A stretch of 9,314 bases of DNA. It comes from CBFGTJ01 sp965651815 (GTDB lineage: Bacteria; Actinomycetota; Acidimicrobiia; Acidimicrobiales; Microtrichaceae). Under the pieces are notes generated by a model. That model worked only from the letters and a program-made list of their open reading frames with translations, did no database searches and was not told where the DNA came from. The translations under genes were made by a program, and so were the position numbers. Location of the stretch: positions 1-9,314 of the forward strand of contig CBFGTJ010000125.1 of the NCBI GenBank assembly GCA_965651815.1. Direction: 5' to 3'. Shown piece after piece: positions 1 to 6,244 of the stretch; position 1 is the stretch's first letter; every line of letters starts with the position of its first letter.

Positions 1-213
1 GTGCGCACCGACCGGTCCCTCCGGCTGCACCCGGTCCCCGACGGCGGGGACCTGCTCGACGCGCTCGACGCGCCGCCGTGCGCCACACCGGAGCTCGACG
101 AGCGGCAGGGCGAGTCCGTGGCGCTGCTGCGCGACCGTCCCGGCGTGCTCACCGTCAGCGAGGACGAGTCCGGTTCGCCCGTCGAGCTCCACCTCACCGC
201 GCCCGCGGGTTGA
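1..213 (+). CDS. C-terminal end of an unrecognised protein (5' end outside or at window edge)
   Basis: An open frame runs from the first base to a TGA at 211-213, giving 70 visible residues. The first codon is GTG, but because it coincides with the window edge I cannot tell a true start from an internal valine, so it is best treated as partial. Codon third positions are almost all G or C, which argues that it is really translated. The visible part is acidic, begins with a basic stretch, and ends with a strand-like segment (GVLTVSEDESGSPVELHLTA). I recognise no family and see no catalytic motif, signal peptide or membrane segment. It converges on the WYL regulator gene with only six bases between the two stop codons, so it is not in that gene's operon. 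Confidence 0.6.
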   Translation: MRTDRSLRLHPVPDGGDLLDALDAPPCATPELDERQGESVALLRDRPGVLTVSEDESGSPVELHLTAPAG

Positions 214-219
214 GCGGGG

Positions 220-1209
220 TCACCCGTCGGGCGCGGCCAGCCGGCGCAGCCCGGCCCGGCGGATGCCGTCGGCCATGCGGTCGAGCAGCTCGGCCAGCTC
301 GTCGGTCGCCTCGATCTCGACCGGGAACTCCGACGCCAGCATGATCGCCGCGTGTGCCGGCCACTCCGGCCACTCGGCACGGACGGTGACGCGCACGGGC
401 GAGCCCTCGGGCGCCTCGACCTCCGCACCGAGCCGGCGGGCGACGGGCTCCACCTGCTCGAGCGGCGCGTGCACCTCGACCACGGCGCGGTGGCGCGACG
501 GCATGTCCCGCATCGCCTGCTCGACGAAGGCGGCGGCGTCGTCCGCGGGCAGCGGCCTCGGCCGGAAGCGGACCCCTGCGAGGCGGGGCTCGGTCATCCG
601 GTCGACCCGGAAGGTCCGCCAGTCCTCGCGCCGCACGTCCCACGCGACCAGGTACCAGCGACGACCGGCCGACACGAGCTGGTGCGGCTCGACGAGGCGC
701 CGGGACCCGTCGCCGTCGCGGCGCTCGTAGTCGAAGCGGACCTGCTCGTGGTCCCGGCACGCCTGGGCGAGCACGGCGAGCGCCTCGGCGTCGACCGTGG
801 GCCCGGTGCCACCCCAGCGCAGCGGCACCACGTTGGCGTGCACCGCGGCGACCCGCCTGCGCAGCCGGTCCGGCAGCACCTGCTCGAGCTTCGCGAGGGC
901 GCGCAGCGACGTCTCCTCGATGCCGGCGACGGCGGCGCCGGTCGCGGCCCGCAGGCCGACGGCGATCGCGACCGCCTCGTCGTCGTCGAGCAGCAGCGGC
1001 GGCATGTGGGCACCGGCGGCGAGGCGATAGCCGCCGGCCGCGCCGGGCGTCGCGTCGACCGGGTAGCCGAGCGAGCGCAGGCGTTCGATGTCGCGCCGGA
1101 GGGTGCGGTCGCTGACGCCCAGCCGCTCGGACAGCTCGGCACCGGTCCAGAAGCGGTGGGTCTGCAGCAGCGACAGCAGCTCGAGGACCCTCGAGGTCGG
1201 ACCGGCCAT
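220..1209 (-). CDS. HTH-WYL transcriptional regulator (YafY/DeoR-like)
   Basis: A 329-residue cytoplasmic DNA-binding regulator. Residues about 8-50 form a winged helix-turn-helix (recognition part GVSDRTLRRDIERLRSLGYP) followed by the usual wing GAAGGYRL at 57-63. Residues about 157-205 form the WYL domain, and the literal W185-Y186-L187 triad is present, followed by DWRTFRVDRM. Residues about 220-325 match the C-terminal WCX extension. Length is typical for this family. WYL proteins bind ligands or nucleic acid through the WYL domain and often control a divergently transcribed neighbour. Here that is the hotdog/flavodoxin pair. The ATG at 1209 was chosen because the HTH follows at once. A GTG two codons upstream (V-R-M) is a real alternative, since GAGGGA on the minus strand lies 4 bases from the GTG and 10 from the ATG. 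A palindrome about 20 bases upstream suggests autoregulation. The ligand is unknown. Confidence 0.93.
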   Translation of the reverse strand: MAGPTSRVLELLSLLQTHRFWTGAELSERLGVSDRTLRRDIERLRSLGYPVDATPGAAGGYRLAAGAHMPPLLLDDDEAVAIAVGLRAATGAAVAGIEETSLRALAKLEQVLPDRLRRRVAAVHANVVPLRWGGTGPTVDAEALAVLAQACRDHEQVRFDYERRDGDGSRRLVEPHQLVSAGRRWYLVAWDVRREDWRTFRVDRMTEPRLAGVRFRPRPLPADDAAAFVEQAMRDMPSRHRAVVEVHAPLEQVEPVARRLGAEVEAPEGSPVRVTVRAEWPEWPAHAAIMLASEFPVEIEATDELAELLDRMADGIRRAGLRRLAAPDG

Positions 1210-1230
1210 GCGCACAGCTTCCCTCGCGCC

Positions 1231-1249
1231 ACGGACAGGACGTGTCCGT
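1231..1249. promoter_or_regulatory. Perfect 7-5-7 palindrome, candidate WYL regulator operator
   Basis: ACGGACA (1231-1237), spacer GGACG, TGTCCGT (1243-1249) is a perfect inverted repeat. It lies 22 bases upstream of the regulator start and 67 bases upstream of the divergent hotdog gene start, a position where one dimer could control both. Operators reported or predicted for HTH-WYL regulators of this type often have GACA...TGTC half-sites, as I recall, and this core (GACA-N5-TGTC) fits. Assignment to this regulator is inference. Confidence 0.5.
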
Positions 1250-1296
1250 AATCCCGGCGCGGGTCGGCACCGCGCCCACCTCCGGCGTGAGGACGG

Positions 1297-1309
1297 CACC
1301 GGTACGGTG
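1297..1309. repeat. Short inverted repeat just upstream of the hotdog gene start
   Basis: CACCG (1297-1301), GTA, CGGTG (1305-1309) is a perfect 5-3-5 inverted repeat ending seven bases before the chosen GTG start at 1316 and overlapping an alternative in-frame GTG at 1307. It could form a small hairpin in the leader or be a second protein site. Repeats this short arise easily by chance at this GC content. Confidence 0.2.
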
Positions 1310-1315
1310 GCGGGC

Positions 1316-2017
1316 GTGGTCGACGCGATCGTGATCGAGCGGAGGTTCCGAGGTCCGCCGGACTCCGGCAACGGAGGGTGGACCTCAGGTGCGCTGGCGT
1401 CGACGCTCGGGATGCCCGCCGAGGTCACGCTCCGACGGCCACCGCCGCTGGACGTGCCGCTCGAGGTGCGCTGCAGCGGCGACCGCGCGGTCCTGCTCCA
1501 CGGCGGGGAGGTCGTCGCGGAGGCCGTCCCGGACGACGGCGAGCTGGAGTGGCCGCCGTTCGTCCCACCGGAGGAGGCGGCCGCGGCCACCGAGCGCTAC
1601 GCGGGCCACCGGGAGCACATGTTCCCGTCGTGCTTCACCTGCGGGACCGGGCGCGCCGAGGGCGACGGCCTGCGGATCTTCGCCGGGCCGGTGGCCGGTG
1701 CCGATCGGCTGGTCGCCGCGATCTGGGTGCCGTCCGCAGCGGATGCCGGAGCCGACGGCCTGCTGCCCGCGCCGATCGTGTGGGCGGCGCTGGACTGCCC
1801 GTCGGTGTGGCCGTGGCTCGGTGACGGCACCGTCGCCCTCCTCGGCAGGATGACCGCCCGGGTCGAGCGGACCCCCACCGCCGGCGCGCCGTACGTCGTC
1901 GTGGGCCAGGGCACGGGCTCGGAGGGGCGGAAGCGCTTCGGCGCCGCCGCGATCTACGGACCCGACGGCACGCGCCACGCCGTGTCGCGCACCACCTGGA
2001 TCACCGTCGGGGGCTGA
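1316..2017 (+). CDS. Hotdog-fold, acyl-CoA thioesterase-like conserved hypothetical protein
   Basis: A 233-residue soluble protein that resembles the actinobacterial hotdog/PaaI-like thioesterase group. Recognisable landmarks, in order, are RRFRGPPDSGNGG (9-21), TLRRPPPLDVPLEV (38-51), CFTCG (106-110) followed by GDGLRIF (116-122), WAALDCP (156-162), LLGRMTARVERTP (175-187) and EGRKRFGAAAIY (203-214). The length allows two hotdog units. The family would hydrolyse or bind an acyl thioester in the cytoplasm, but the substrate is unknown and no catalytic residue can be named with confidence. The CxxC pair could bind metal or be redox active, or may simply be structural. The start is uncertain: GTG at 1307, 1316 and 1331 are all in frame and none has a strong ribosome site. 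I chose 1316 because homologous N-termini begin a few residues before the RRF.GPPDSGNGG block. It is divergent from the WYL regulator and one base ahead of the flavodoxin-like gene. Confidence 0.8.
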   Translation: MVDAIVIERRFRGPPDSGNGGWTSGALASTLGMPAEVTLRRPPPLDVPLEVRCSGDRAVLLHGGEVVAEAVPDDGELEWPPFVPPEEAAAATERYAGHREHMFPSCFTCGTGRAEGDGLRIFAGPVAGADRLVAAIWVPSAADAGADGLLPAPIVWAALDCPSVWPWLGDGTVALLGRMTARVERTPTAGAPYVVVGQGTGSEGRKRFGAAAIYGPDGTRHAVSRTTWITVGG

Positions 2018-2018
2018 G

Positions 2019-2471
2019 GTGCCGCGCGTCCTGGTCGTGCACCACACCCCGTCCCCCGCCCTGGACGCCATGTTCCGGGCGGTGATGGACGGCGCCACGA
2101 ACGACGCGCTCGAGGGGATCGAGGTGGTCGCCCGGCCCGCGCTCGCGGCGACCGCCATCGACGTGCTCGAGGCGGACGCGTACGTGCTCGGCACCCCGGC
2201 GAACCTCGGCTACATGTCCGGGGCGCTCAAGCACTTCTTCGACCTCGTGTACTACCCGTGCCTCGACGCCACCCAGCGCCGCCCGTTCGGGATGTACCTG
2301 CACGGCAACGACGACGTCACCGGTGCCCGCCGCTCCATCGAGAAGGTCACCGGCGGGCTCGGCTGGCGGCCGGTGCACGCGCCGGTGGAGGTCACCGGCC
2401 ACCCGACCCGAGCGGACCTCGACGAGTGCTGGGACCTCGGCGCGACCGTCGCCGCCACGCTCCTCCACTAG
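2019..2471 (+). CDS. Flavodoxin-like / NAD(P)H-dependent FMN reductase-fold protein
   Basis: A 150-residue single-domain protein with the flavodoxin fold, expected to bind FMN and take part in cytoplasmic electron transfer or quinone/flavin reduction. The N-terminal strand and phosphate-binding loop is VLVVHHTPSPALDAM (4-18). The second flavin loop is GTPANLGYMSGALKHFFD (58-75), a very typical block for this group, and a third loop around YLHGNDD (93-99) contacts the isoalloxazine in relatives. The phosphate loop lacks the glycine of classical flavodoxins (S/T-x-T-G-x-T). The gene starts with GTG one base after the TGA of the hotdog gene, with no clear ribosome site of its own, so translational coupling is likely. 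It ends 33 bases before the convergent amidohydrolase stop. The physiological partner is unknown. The pairing with an acyl-thioesterase-like protein suggests a shared small-molecule pathway, which is inference. Confidence 0.85.
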   Translation: MPRVLVVHHTPSPALDAMFRAVMDGATNDALEGIEVVARPALAATAIDVLEADAYVLGTPANLGYMSGALKHFFDLVYYPCLDATQRRPFGMYLHGNDDVTGARRSIEKVTGGLGWRPVHAPVEVTGHPTRADLDECWDLGATVAATLLH

Positions 2472-2488
2472 CGGGCTCGACGAGCGCC

Positions 2489-2515
2489 CCGCGCCCCGGT
2501 GGGGTCAGGGCGCGG
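2489..2515. terminator. GC-rich hairpin between convergent genes, possible bidirectional terminator
   Basis: An 8-bp perfect stem (2489-2496 with 2508-2515) encloses an 11-base loop that contains the amidohydrolase stop codon (TCA on the plus strand, 2505-2507). An alternative inner pairing is CCCC (2494-2497) with GGGG (2501-2504). There is no U-tract on either strand, so if it terminates it is of the hairpin-only type described for actinobacteria. It sits in the 33-base gap between convergent genes, where a shared terminator is expected. Confidence 0.35.
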
Positions 2516-4259
2516 CGGGTGCGGGGCGGGTGCCGCGCAGCAGGCGGCCGGGCAGCTCGCCGGTGTGCTCCCCATCGAGGAAGGTGACCGCACCGGACTT
2601 CACCGTCGCGACGTAGCCCCGTGCGGTCTGCATGAGGCGGCGCCCACCGGCGGGCAGGTCGTGCACGATCGTCGGCGGGTGGCAGGCGAGCGCGTCGAGG
2701 TCGATGACGTTGAGGTCGGCGAGGTACCCGGGCGCGACGACCCCTCGGTCGAACCAGCCCATGTGGCGGGCGTTGCGCTGGGTGTGCCCGTGCACGATGC
2801 GCTCCACCGGGATGCGCTCGCCGCCACGCCGGTCCCTCACCCACACCGTCAGCGACGAGGTGGTCATCGACGCGTCGCAGATCGCCCCGCAGTGCGCGCC
2901 CGCGTCGGACAGGCCGAACAGCGTGTTCGGCGCGGTGATCATCGAGTGCAGGTCGTCGAAGTTCCCGTGGGCGAAGTTGAACAGCGGCAGGTACAGCAGC
3001 TGCTCGCCGCCGCGCTCGAGCAGGAGGTCGTACGCGAGCGCCGCGGGCTCGACGCCCCGCCGGCGCGCCTCGGCGGCGACCGACCCGTCGCGGTCCAGCT
3101 CGTAGTCGACGGGGTCGCCGAGCTGGAAGAACACGTCGAAGCCGCAGGTGATCTGCTGGAGGATCCCGGGGCTCATCGACGCGGCCATCCCTGCGTGCTC
3201 CGACAGGACGCGCTCCCGGCGGGACGGGTCGCGCAGCGCCCGGACCCGCTCGGCCAGCGGCAGCTGCGCGACCTCGCCGTAGGAGGGGCACAGCAGGAAC
3301 GGGTTGGCGGAGGCCTGCAAGCCGAGCAGCACCCCGATCGGGCGCGAGGCGACCTGTGCCTTCACGTCGAGCCCGTCGGCGACCATCCGGTCGACCCAGT
3401 CCATCTGGAACCGCCACCGCTGCGGCGAGTGGTACGCCTGCTGCATCGTGAACGACAGCGGCCGGCCGCTGGTGCGCACGAAGCGCTCGAGCAGGTCGAG
3501 CTCCCGCTGCGCCTCGTCGTCATCGGGGGTCTGGTAGAGGTCGCTGATCAGCTGCATGACGCCCGCGCCCGACTCGGCCAACGCGGTGGCGATGACCATG
3601 AGCTCCGCCTCGCCCGCGGTGAGCGTGCCGATGTTGTCCCCCGCCGAGGTGCGGTGCACCTCGGTGCGGGAGGTGGCGAACCCGATCGCCCCCGCGGCGA
3701 GGGCCTCGCGCACGTGGCGCGCCATCTCGGCGAGCTCCCCCTCGGTCGGGGTCGCCGTGTGGTCCGCTCCCCGCTCGCCCATCACGTAGGTGCGCAGCGC
3801 GGCGTGCGGGAGGTGGGCCGCCACGTCGAGGGTGTAGGCACGCCGCTCGAGGGCGTCGAGGTACTCGGGGAAGGTCTCCCAGTCCCAGGTGAGGCCCTCG
3901 GCGAGCGCGGTGCCCGGGATGTCCTCGACCCCTTCGAGCAGGCTGATGAGCCAGTCGTGCCGGTCCGGGGCGGCGGGCGCGAACCCGACCCCGCAGTTCC
4001 CCATCGCGATCGTCGTCACCCCGTGCAGCGACGACGGCGCCACGATCGGGTCCCAGGTGACCTGGCCGTCGAAGTGGGTGTGGATGTCCACGAAGCCGGG
4101 GGTGACGAGCGCGCCGTCGGCGTCCAGCTCGCGGCGGCCCCGCCCGGGCACCTCCCCGACCGCGGTGATCAGCCCGTCGGTGACCTCGACGTCGCCCCGG
4201 CGCGGCGGGGCGCCGGTGCCGTCGACGACCGTGCCGTTGCGGATGACGAGGTCTGCCAT
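2505..4259 (-). CDS. N-acyl-D-amino-acid deacylase family amidohydrolase
   Basis: A 584-residue cytoplasmic metal-dependent amidohydrolase of the D-aminoacylase/dihydroorotase-like superfamily (COG3653 type), expected to cleave an amide bond in an N-acyl-amino acid or related compound. The N-terminal beta-sandwich begins DLVIRNGTVVDGTGAP (3-18). The metal motif is GFVDIHTHFDGQ (55-66, H60 and H62). GNCGVGFAP (87-95) holds C89, the place of the metal-binding cysteine of D-aminoacylase. LSDAGAHCG (450-458) holds the conserved catalytic/metal Asp452. The sandwich closes with PGYLADLNVIDLDAL (510-524). I could not place the two zinc histidines normally found between these motifs (see findings). 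The ATG at 4259 is preceded by AGGGGGA with a 4-base gap, and the -LVIRNGTVVDG- start fits the family. It lies 99 bases downstream of the copper fusion gene on the same strand, so co-transcription is possible but not evident. True substrate unknown. Confidence 0.9.
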   Translation of the reverse strand: MADLVIRNGTVVDGTGAPPRRGDVEVTDGLITAVGEVPGRGRRELDADGALVTPGFVDIHTHFDGQVTWDPIVAPSSLHGVTTIAMGNCGVGFAPAAPDRHDWLISLLEGVEDIPGTALAEGLTWDWETFPEYLDALERRAYTLDVAAHLPHAALRTYVMGERGADHTATPTEGELAEMARHVREALAAGAIGFATSRTEVHRTSAGDNIGTLTAGEAELMVIATALAESGAGVMQLISDLYQTPDDDEAQRELDLLERFVRTSGRPLSFTMQQAYHSPQRWRFQMDWVDRMVADGLDVKAQVASRPIGVLLGLQASANPFLLCPSYGEVAQLPLAERVRALRDPSRRERVLSEHAGMAASMSPGILQQITCGFDVFFQLGDPVDYELDRDGSVAAEARRRGVEPAALAYDLLLERGGEQLLYLPLFNFAHGNFDDLHSMITAPNTLFGLSDAGAHCGAICDASMTTSSLTVWVRDRRGGERIPVERIVHGHTQRNARHMGWFDRGVVAPGYLADLNVIDLDALACHPPTIVHDLPAGGRRLMQTARGYVATVKSGAVTFLDGEHTGELPGRLLRGTRPAPAAP

Positions 4260-4263
4260 GTGG

Positions 4264-4270
4264 TCCCCCT
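4264..4270 (-). promoter_or_regulatory. Ribosome binding site of the amidohydrolase gene
   Basis: AGGGGGA on the minus strand lies four bases upstream of the ATG at 4259. It is the clearest Shine-Dalgarno-like site in the window and decides this start over the in-frame upstream extension to 4310. Confidence 0.5.
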
Positions 4271-4336
4271 GTGCCGACGCGACCCGCCCCCGGGTCACCC
4301 GACTCCCCACGCTGCCACGGCCGCACCGCCGTGTCA

Positions 4337-4349
4337 GCCCGCCGCGGGC
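4337..4349 (-). terminator. Small GC hairpin downstream of the copper fusion gene
   Basis: GCCCG (4337-4341), CCG, CGGGC (4345-4349) forms a 5-bp stem ten bases past the stop of the CopC-CopD gene. A partly overlapping alternative pairing uses CGCCG (4327-4331) with CGGCG (4349-4353). There is no U-tract. It could attenuate read-through into the amidohydrolase gene. The 99-base gap holds nothing else recognisable. Confidence 0.25.
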
Positions 4350-4358
4350 GGCGTGCGA

Positions 4359-6041
4359 TCAGCCGCGGCCGATCGGCACGTCGACGAACGCCTCGAGCTC
4401 GGTGAACGGGTCGGGTTGGGAGTGGATCCGCACCCGCCAGGTCCCCTCGAAGGGCACGCGCACGAAGGTCATCGAGTGCCCGAGGGTGATGACCTGCATG
4501 TCGGCCTCGATCGGACCGACGTCCTCGTCGGGCAGCTCGAGCGACAGCTGCAGCTCGCCGACCGACGGCATGAGGCGTCCGGCGTCGTCGATCGCGGTGA
4601 CGTGCACCTCGTTCATCCCGCGGGTGGCGGGGTCGAAGGTGATCTCGGCCTGCCCGTCCCCGTACTCGACGCGCTCGATGAAGTACCCGCCGCCGACGTC
4701 GCCGGCGACCGAGGGCGGCGGCACCTGGGCGAGGACCGCGCCGAGGGCGAGCGCGACGGCCAGCACGACCATCTCGGCGCGCACGCCGGTGCGCACCGCC
4801 GCCACGGTGTCGTCGTGCACGAGCGTCGCGGTGCGGGCGGCACCCTCGGCGTCGGGCGCGCTCGCCGCGTCGCCGTCGCCGGTGTCACCGCCGTCGCCGG
4901 CGGCTGCCTCGGCCCCGAGCGCGGCGGATCGGTTCCGCCACGCGAGCACGACCGCGACCACGAGCGACGCGACCTTGGCGATGCCGAGCCGTCCGTAGGC
5001 GGTGCCGGTGAGCTCGTCGAGCCCGACCCGGTCGACCACCAGGGCGACGCCGGTGACCGCGAGCGCCACGACGCAGCCCACCCCCACGGGCGAGAACCGG
5101 CGGACCTCGTGCACCAGGCGGCCGGGCTCGACCCGCGACAGGTGCTCGAGCCGGAACAGCCCCACCCCCCACACGACCGCGGCGAGGACGTGGAGGAGGG
5201 TGGCGGTGGCCGACAGCGCCACGGGGGCCACGGCGACCGCGTGGCCCTGCAGCGCCACGGTGACGCCGACCCCTGCGGCGAGCAGCAGCTCGAGTCGCTC
5301 GGTGACCGCGAGCGCGGACGCGACGAGCCCCGCCACCGACAGCAGCAGCGCGACCACCGCGCCCCGGCCGCTGGTGGTCGACAGCACGACGTCGAGCGAG
5401 CCGGACAGGGACGACCCGACCGCCACGAGGGCCCCGGCCAGGAGCAGCGCCGTCCCCGCCGTGATCACCACCCAGTGGAGGCCCCACCAGCGCGGCATCG
5501 GCCCGGCGCGCTCGACCAGCACACCGCCGACGCACGCGACGAGCCCGCCCACCGCGAGGACCGCGCCGAGCGCCCGGAGGACGTCGGCCAGCGGGGACCC
5601 GCCCACGTCCGCGGCGTCGACCGGCTCGGTGAGCGTCGCGCTCCGGAGGTGGAAGAGGTAGGCGCCCGAGACCTGGTGCCCGTCCGCCGAGACGACCTTC
5701 CAGGCCACCGTGTAGGACCCGTCGACCTCCAGCTCCGGCACGGAGGCGGTGAGGACCTCGCCCTCGGCGCGCACCTCCGCGACGTCGAGCTCCTCCGCGG
5801 CGGGGTCGAACAGGCGCACCGAGTCGTCGGTCGGCGTGACCGCCTCGCTGAAGGTCAGCCGGATCTCGGTGGGAGGTTCGGCGAGCTGCTCCTCGGGCCC
5901 CGGCGACATCTCGAGCAGCGACGCGTGCGCGGCCGCGGGCGCGGCGGCGAGCAGCAGCAGACACCCTGCCGCGGCGAGCAGCGCGAGCGCCCGGGGCACC
6001 GCACGCGAGGCGACGGTGGTTCGTGTTCGGAGAGCACCCAC
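4359..6041 (-). CDS. copCD: CopC-CopD copper resistance/import fusion with C-terminal YtkA-like domain
   Basis: A 560-residue exported membrane protein for copper handling, organised like YcnJ. Residues 1-38 are a signal peptide (basic start, long Ala/Leu core, ending APAAA). Cleavage before H39 would leave the N-terminal HASLL.MSPGP of a CopC domain (39-135) with the Cu(II) ligand His at the mature N-terminus. The second histidine is H122 in VSADGHQVSG. Eight hydrophobic segments follow (about 153-175, 190-210, 227-246, 251-275, 279-297, 318-337, 352-368, 421-440), including the CopD signatures with H267 and LHVLAAVVWGVGLFRL (283-298). Residues about 371-420 form a Gly/Asp/Ala-rich loop. Residues 450-560 resemble a YtkA-like extracytoplasmic beta domain (RGMNEVHV, GTWRVRI). 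I chose GTG 6041 because it starts a normal signal peptide. GTG at residue 15 would also work, and no start has a good ribosome site. The direction of copper movement cannot be read from sequence. Confidence 0.92.
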   Translation of the reverse strand: MGALRTRTTVASRAVPRALALLAAAGCLLLLAAAPAAAHASLLEMSPGPEEQLAEPPTEIRLTFSEAVTPTDDSVRLFDPAAEELDVAEVRAEGEVLTASVPELEVDGSYTVAWKVVSADGHQVSGAYLFHLRSATLTEPVDAADVGGSPLADVLRALGAVLAVGGLVACVGGVLVERAGPMPRWWGLHWVVITAGTALLLAGALVAVGSSLSGSLDVVLSTTSGRGAVVALLLSVAGLVASALAVTERLELLLAAGVGVTVALQGHAVAVAPVALSATATLLHVLAAVVWGVGLFRLEHLSRVEPGRLVHEVRRFSPVGVGCVVALAVTGVALVVDRVGLDELTGTAYGRLGIAKVASLVVAVVLAWRNRSAALGAEAAAGDGGDTGDGDAASAPDAEGAARTATLVHDDTVAAVRTGVRAEMVVLAVALALGAVLAQVPPPSVAGDVGGGYFIERVEYGDGQAEITFDPATRGMNEVHVTAIDDAGRLMPSVGELQLSLELPDEDVGPIEADMQVITLGHSMTFVRVPFEGTWRVRIHSQPDPFTELEAFVDVPIGRG

Positions 6042-6081
6042 GGCGCCAGTCTGGCCGCTCGCGGCAGCTGTGCCGGGCCGG

Positions 6082-6097
6082 GCCCCCACCAGGGGGC
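6082..6097. promoter_or_regulatory. G/C-tract inverted repeat upstream of the copper gene, candidate metalloregulator site
   Basis: GCCCCC (6082-6087), ACCA, GGGGGC (6092-6097) is a perfect 6-4-6 inverted repeat 41 bases upstream of the copper fusion start. CsoR/RcnR-family metal sensors recognise G/C-tract inverted repeats of this general look, so a copper-responsive operator is plausible. No CsoR gene is in the window, and G/C runs are common here, so the link is inference. Confidence 0.3.
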
Positions 6098-6170
6098 GGG
6101 GGCGGCGCGGCGGGGTGGGCACCCGCGGATCCGGGTCGATCGACAGGGGTGACGTTGGGCACATCGGCCT

Positions 6171-6197
6171 GTTGCATCGGCAGTGCAGGTAGTTGCA
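6171..6197. repeat. Three TGCA-centred repeats at helical spacing in the divergent promoter region
   Basis: GTTGCA (6171-6176), AGTGCA (6182-6187) and GTTGCA (6192-6197) have their TGCA cores starting at 6173, 6184 and 6194, that is 11 and 10 bases apart. They lie in the 203-base region between the divergent copper gene and patatin gene. Direct repeats with one-turn spacing are typical of tandem binding by response regulators. Otherwise this region shows only the G/C-tract palindrome at 6082-6097 and no convincing -35/-10 pair. Confidence 0.3.
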
Positions 6198-6244
6198 GAC
6201 TTCAGCGCACATCCGGCACGGGCGGGACCGGATGGGGGCGGACC

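Noticed and set aside
352..1251. Plus-strand open frame antisense to the WYL regulator
   Set aside because: His/Arg/Gly-rich product without domain features, mirror frame of a convincing regulator.
1088..1315. Upstream in-frame extension of the hotdog gene into the regulator gene
   Set aside because: It would overlap the regulator's HTH coding region on the opposite strand, and the extra residues resemble a shadow frame. Conserved sequence starts only near the RRFRGPP block.
1210..1590. Upstream in-frame extension of the WYL regulator (127 extra codons)
   Set aside because: The extension is Ser/Pro/Arg-rich with no domain, overlaps the hotdog gene on the other strand and would swallow the palindromic operator. 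The HTH begins right after the ATG at 1209.
2499..6152. An uninterrupted 1217-codon open frame on the plus strand, antisense to the amidohydrolase and copper fusion genes
   Set aside because: Its translation is a Gly/Arg/His/Asp-rich, low-complexity string with no recognisable domain. The minus strand in the same place encodes two clear protein families with correct motifs. Stop codons are rare by chance at this GC content, so this is a shadow frame.
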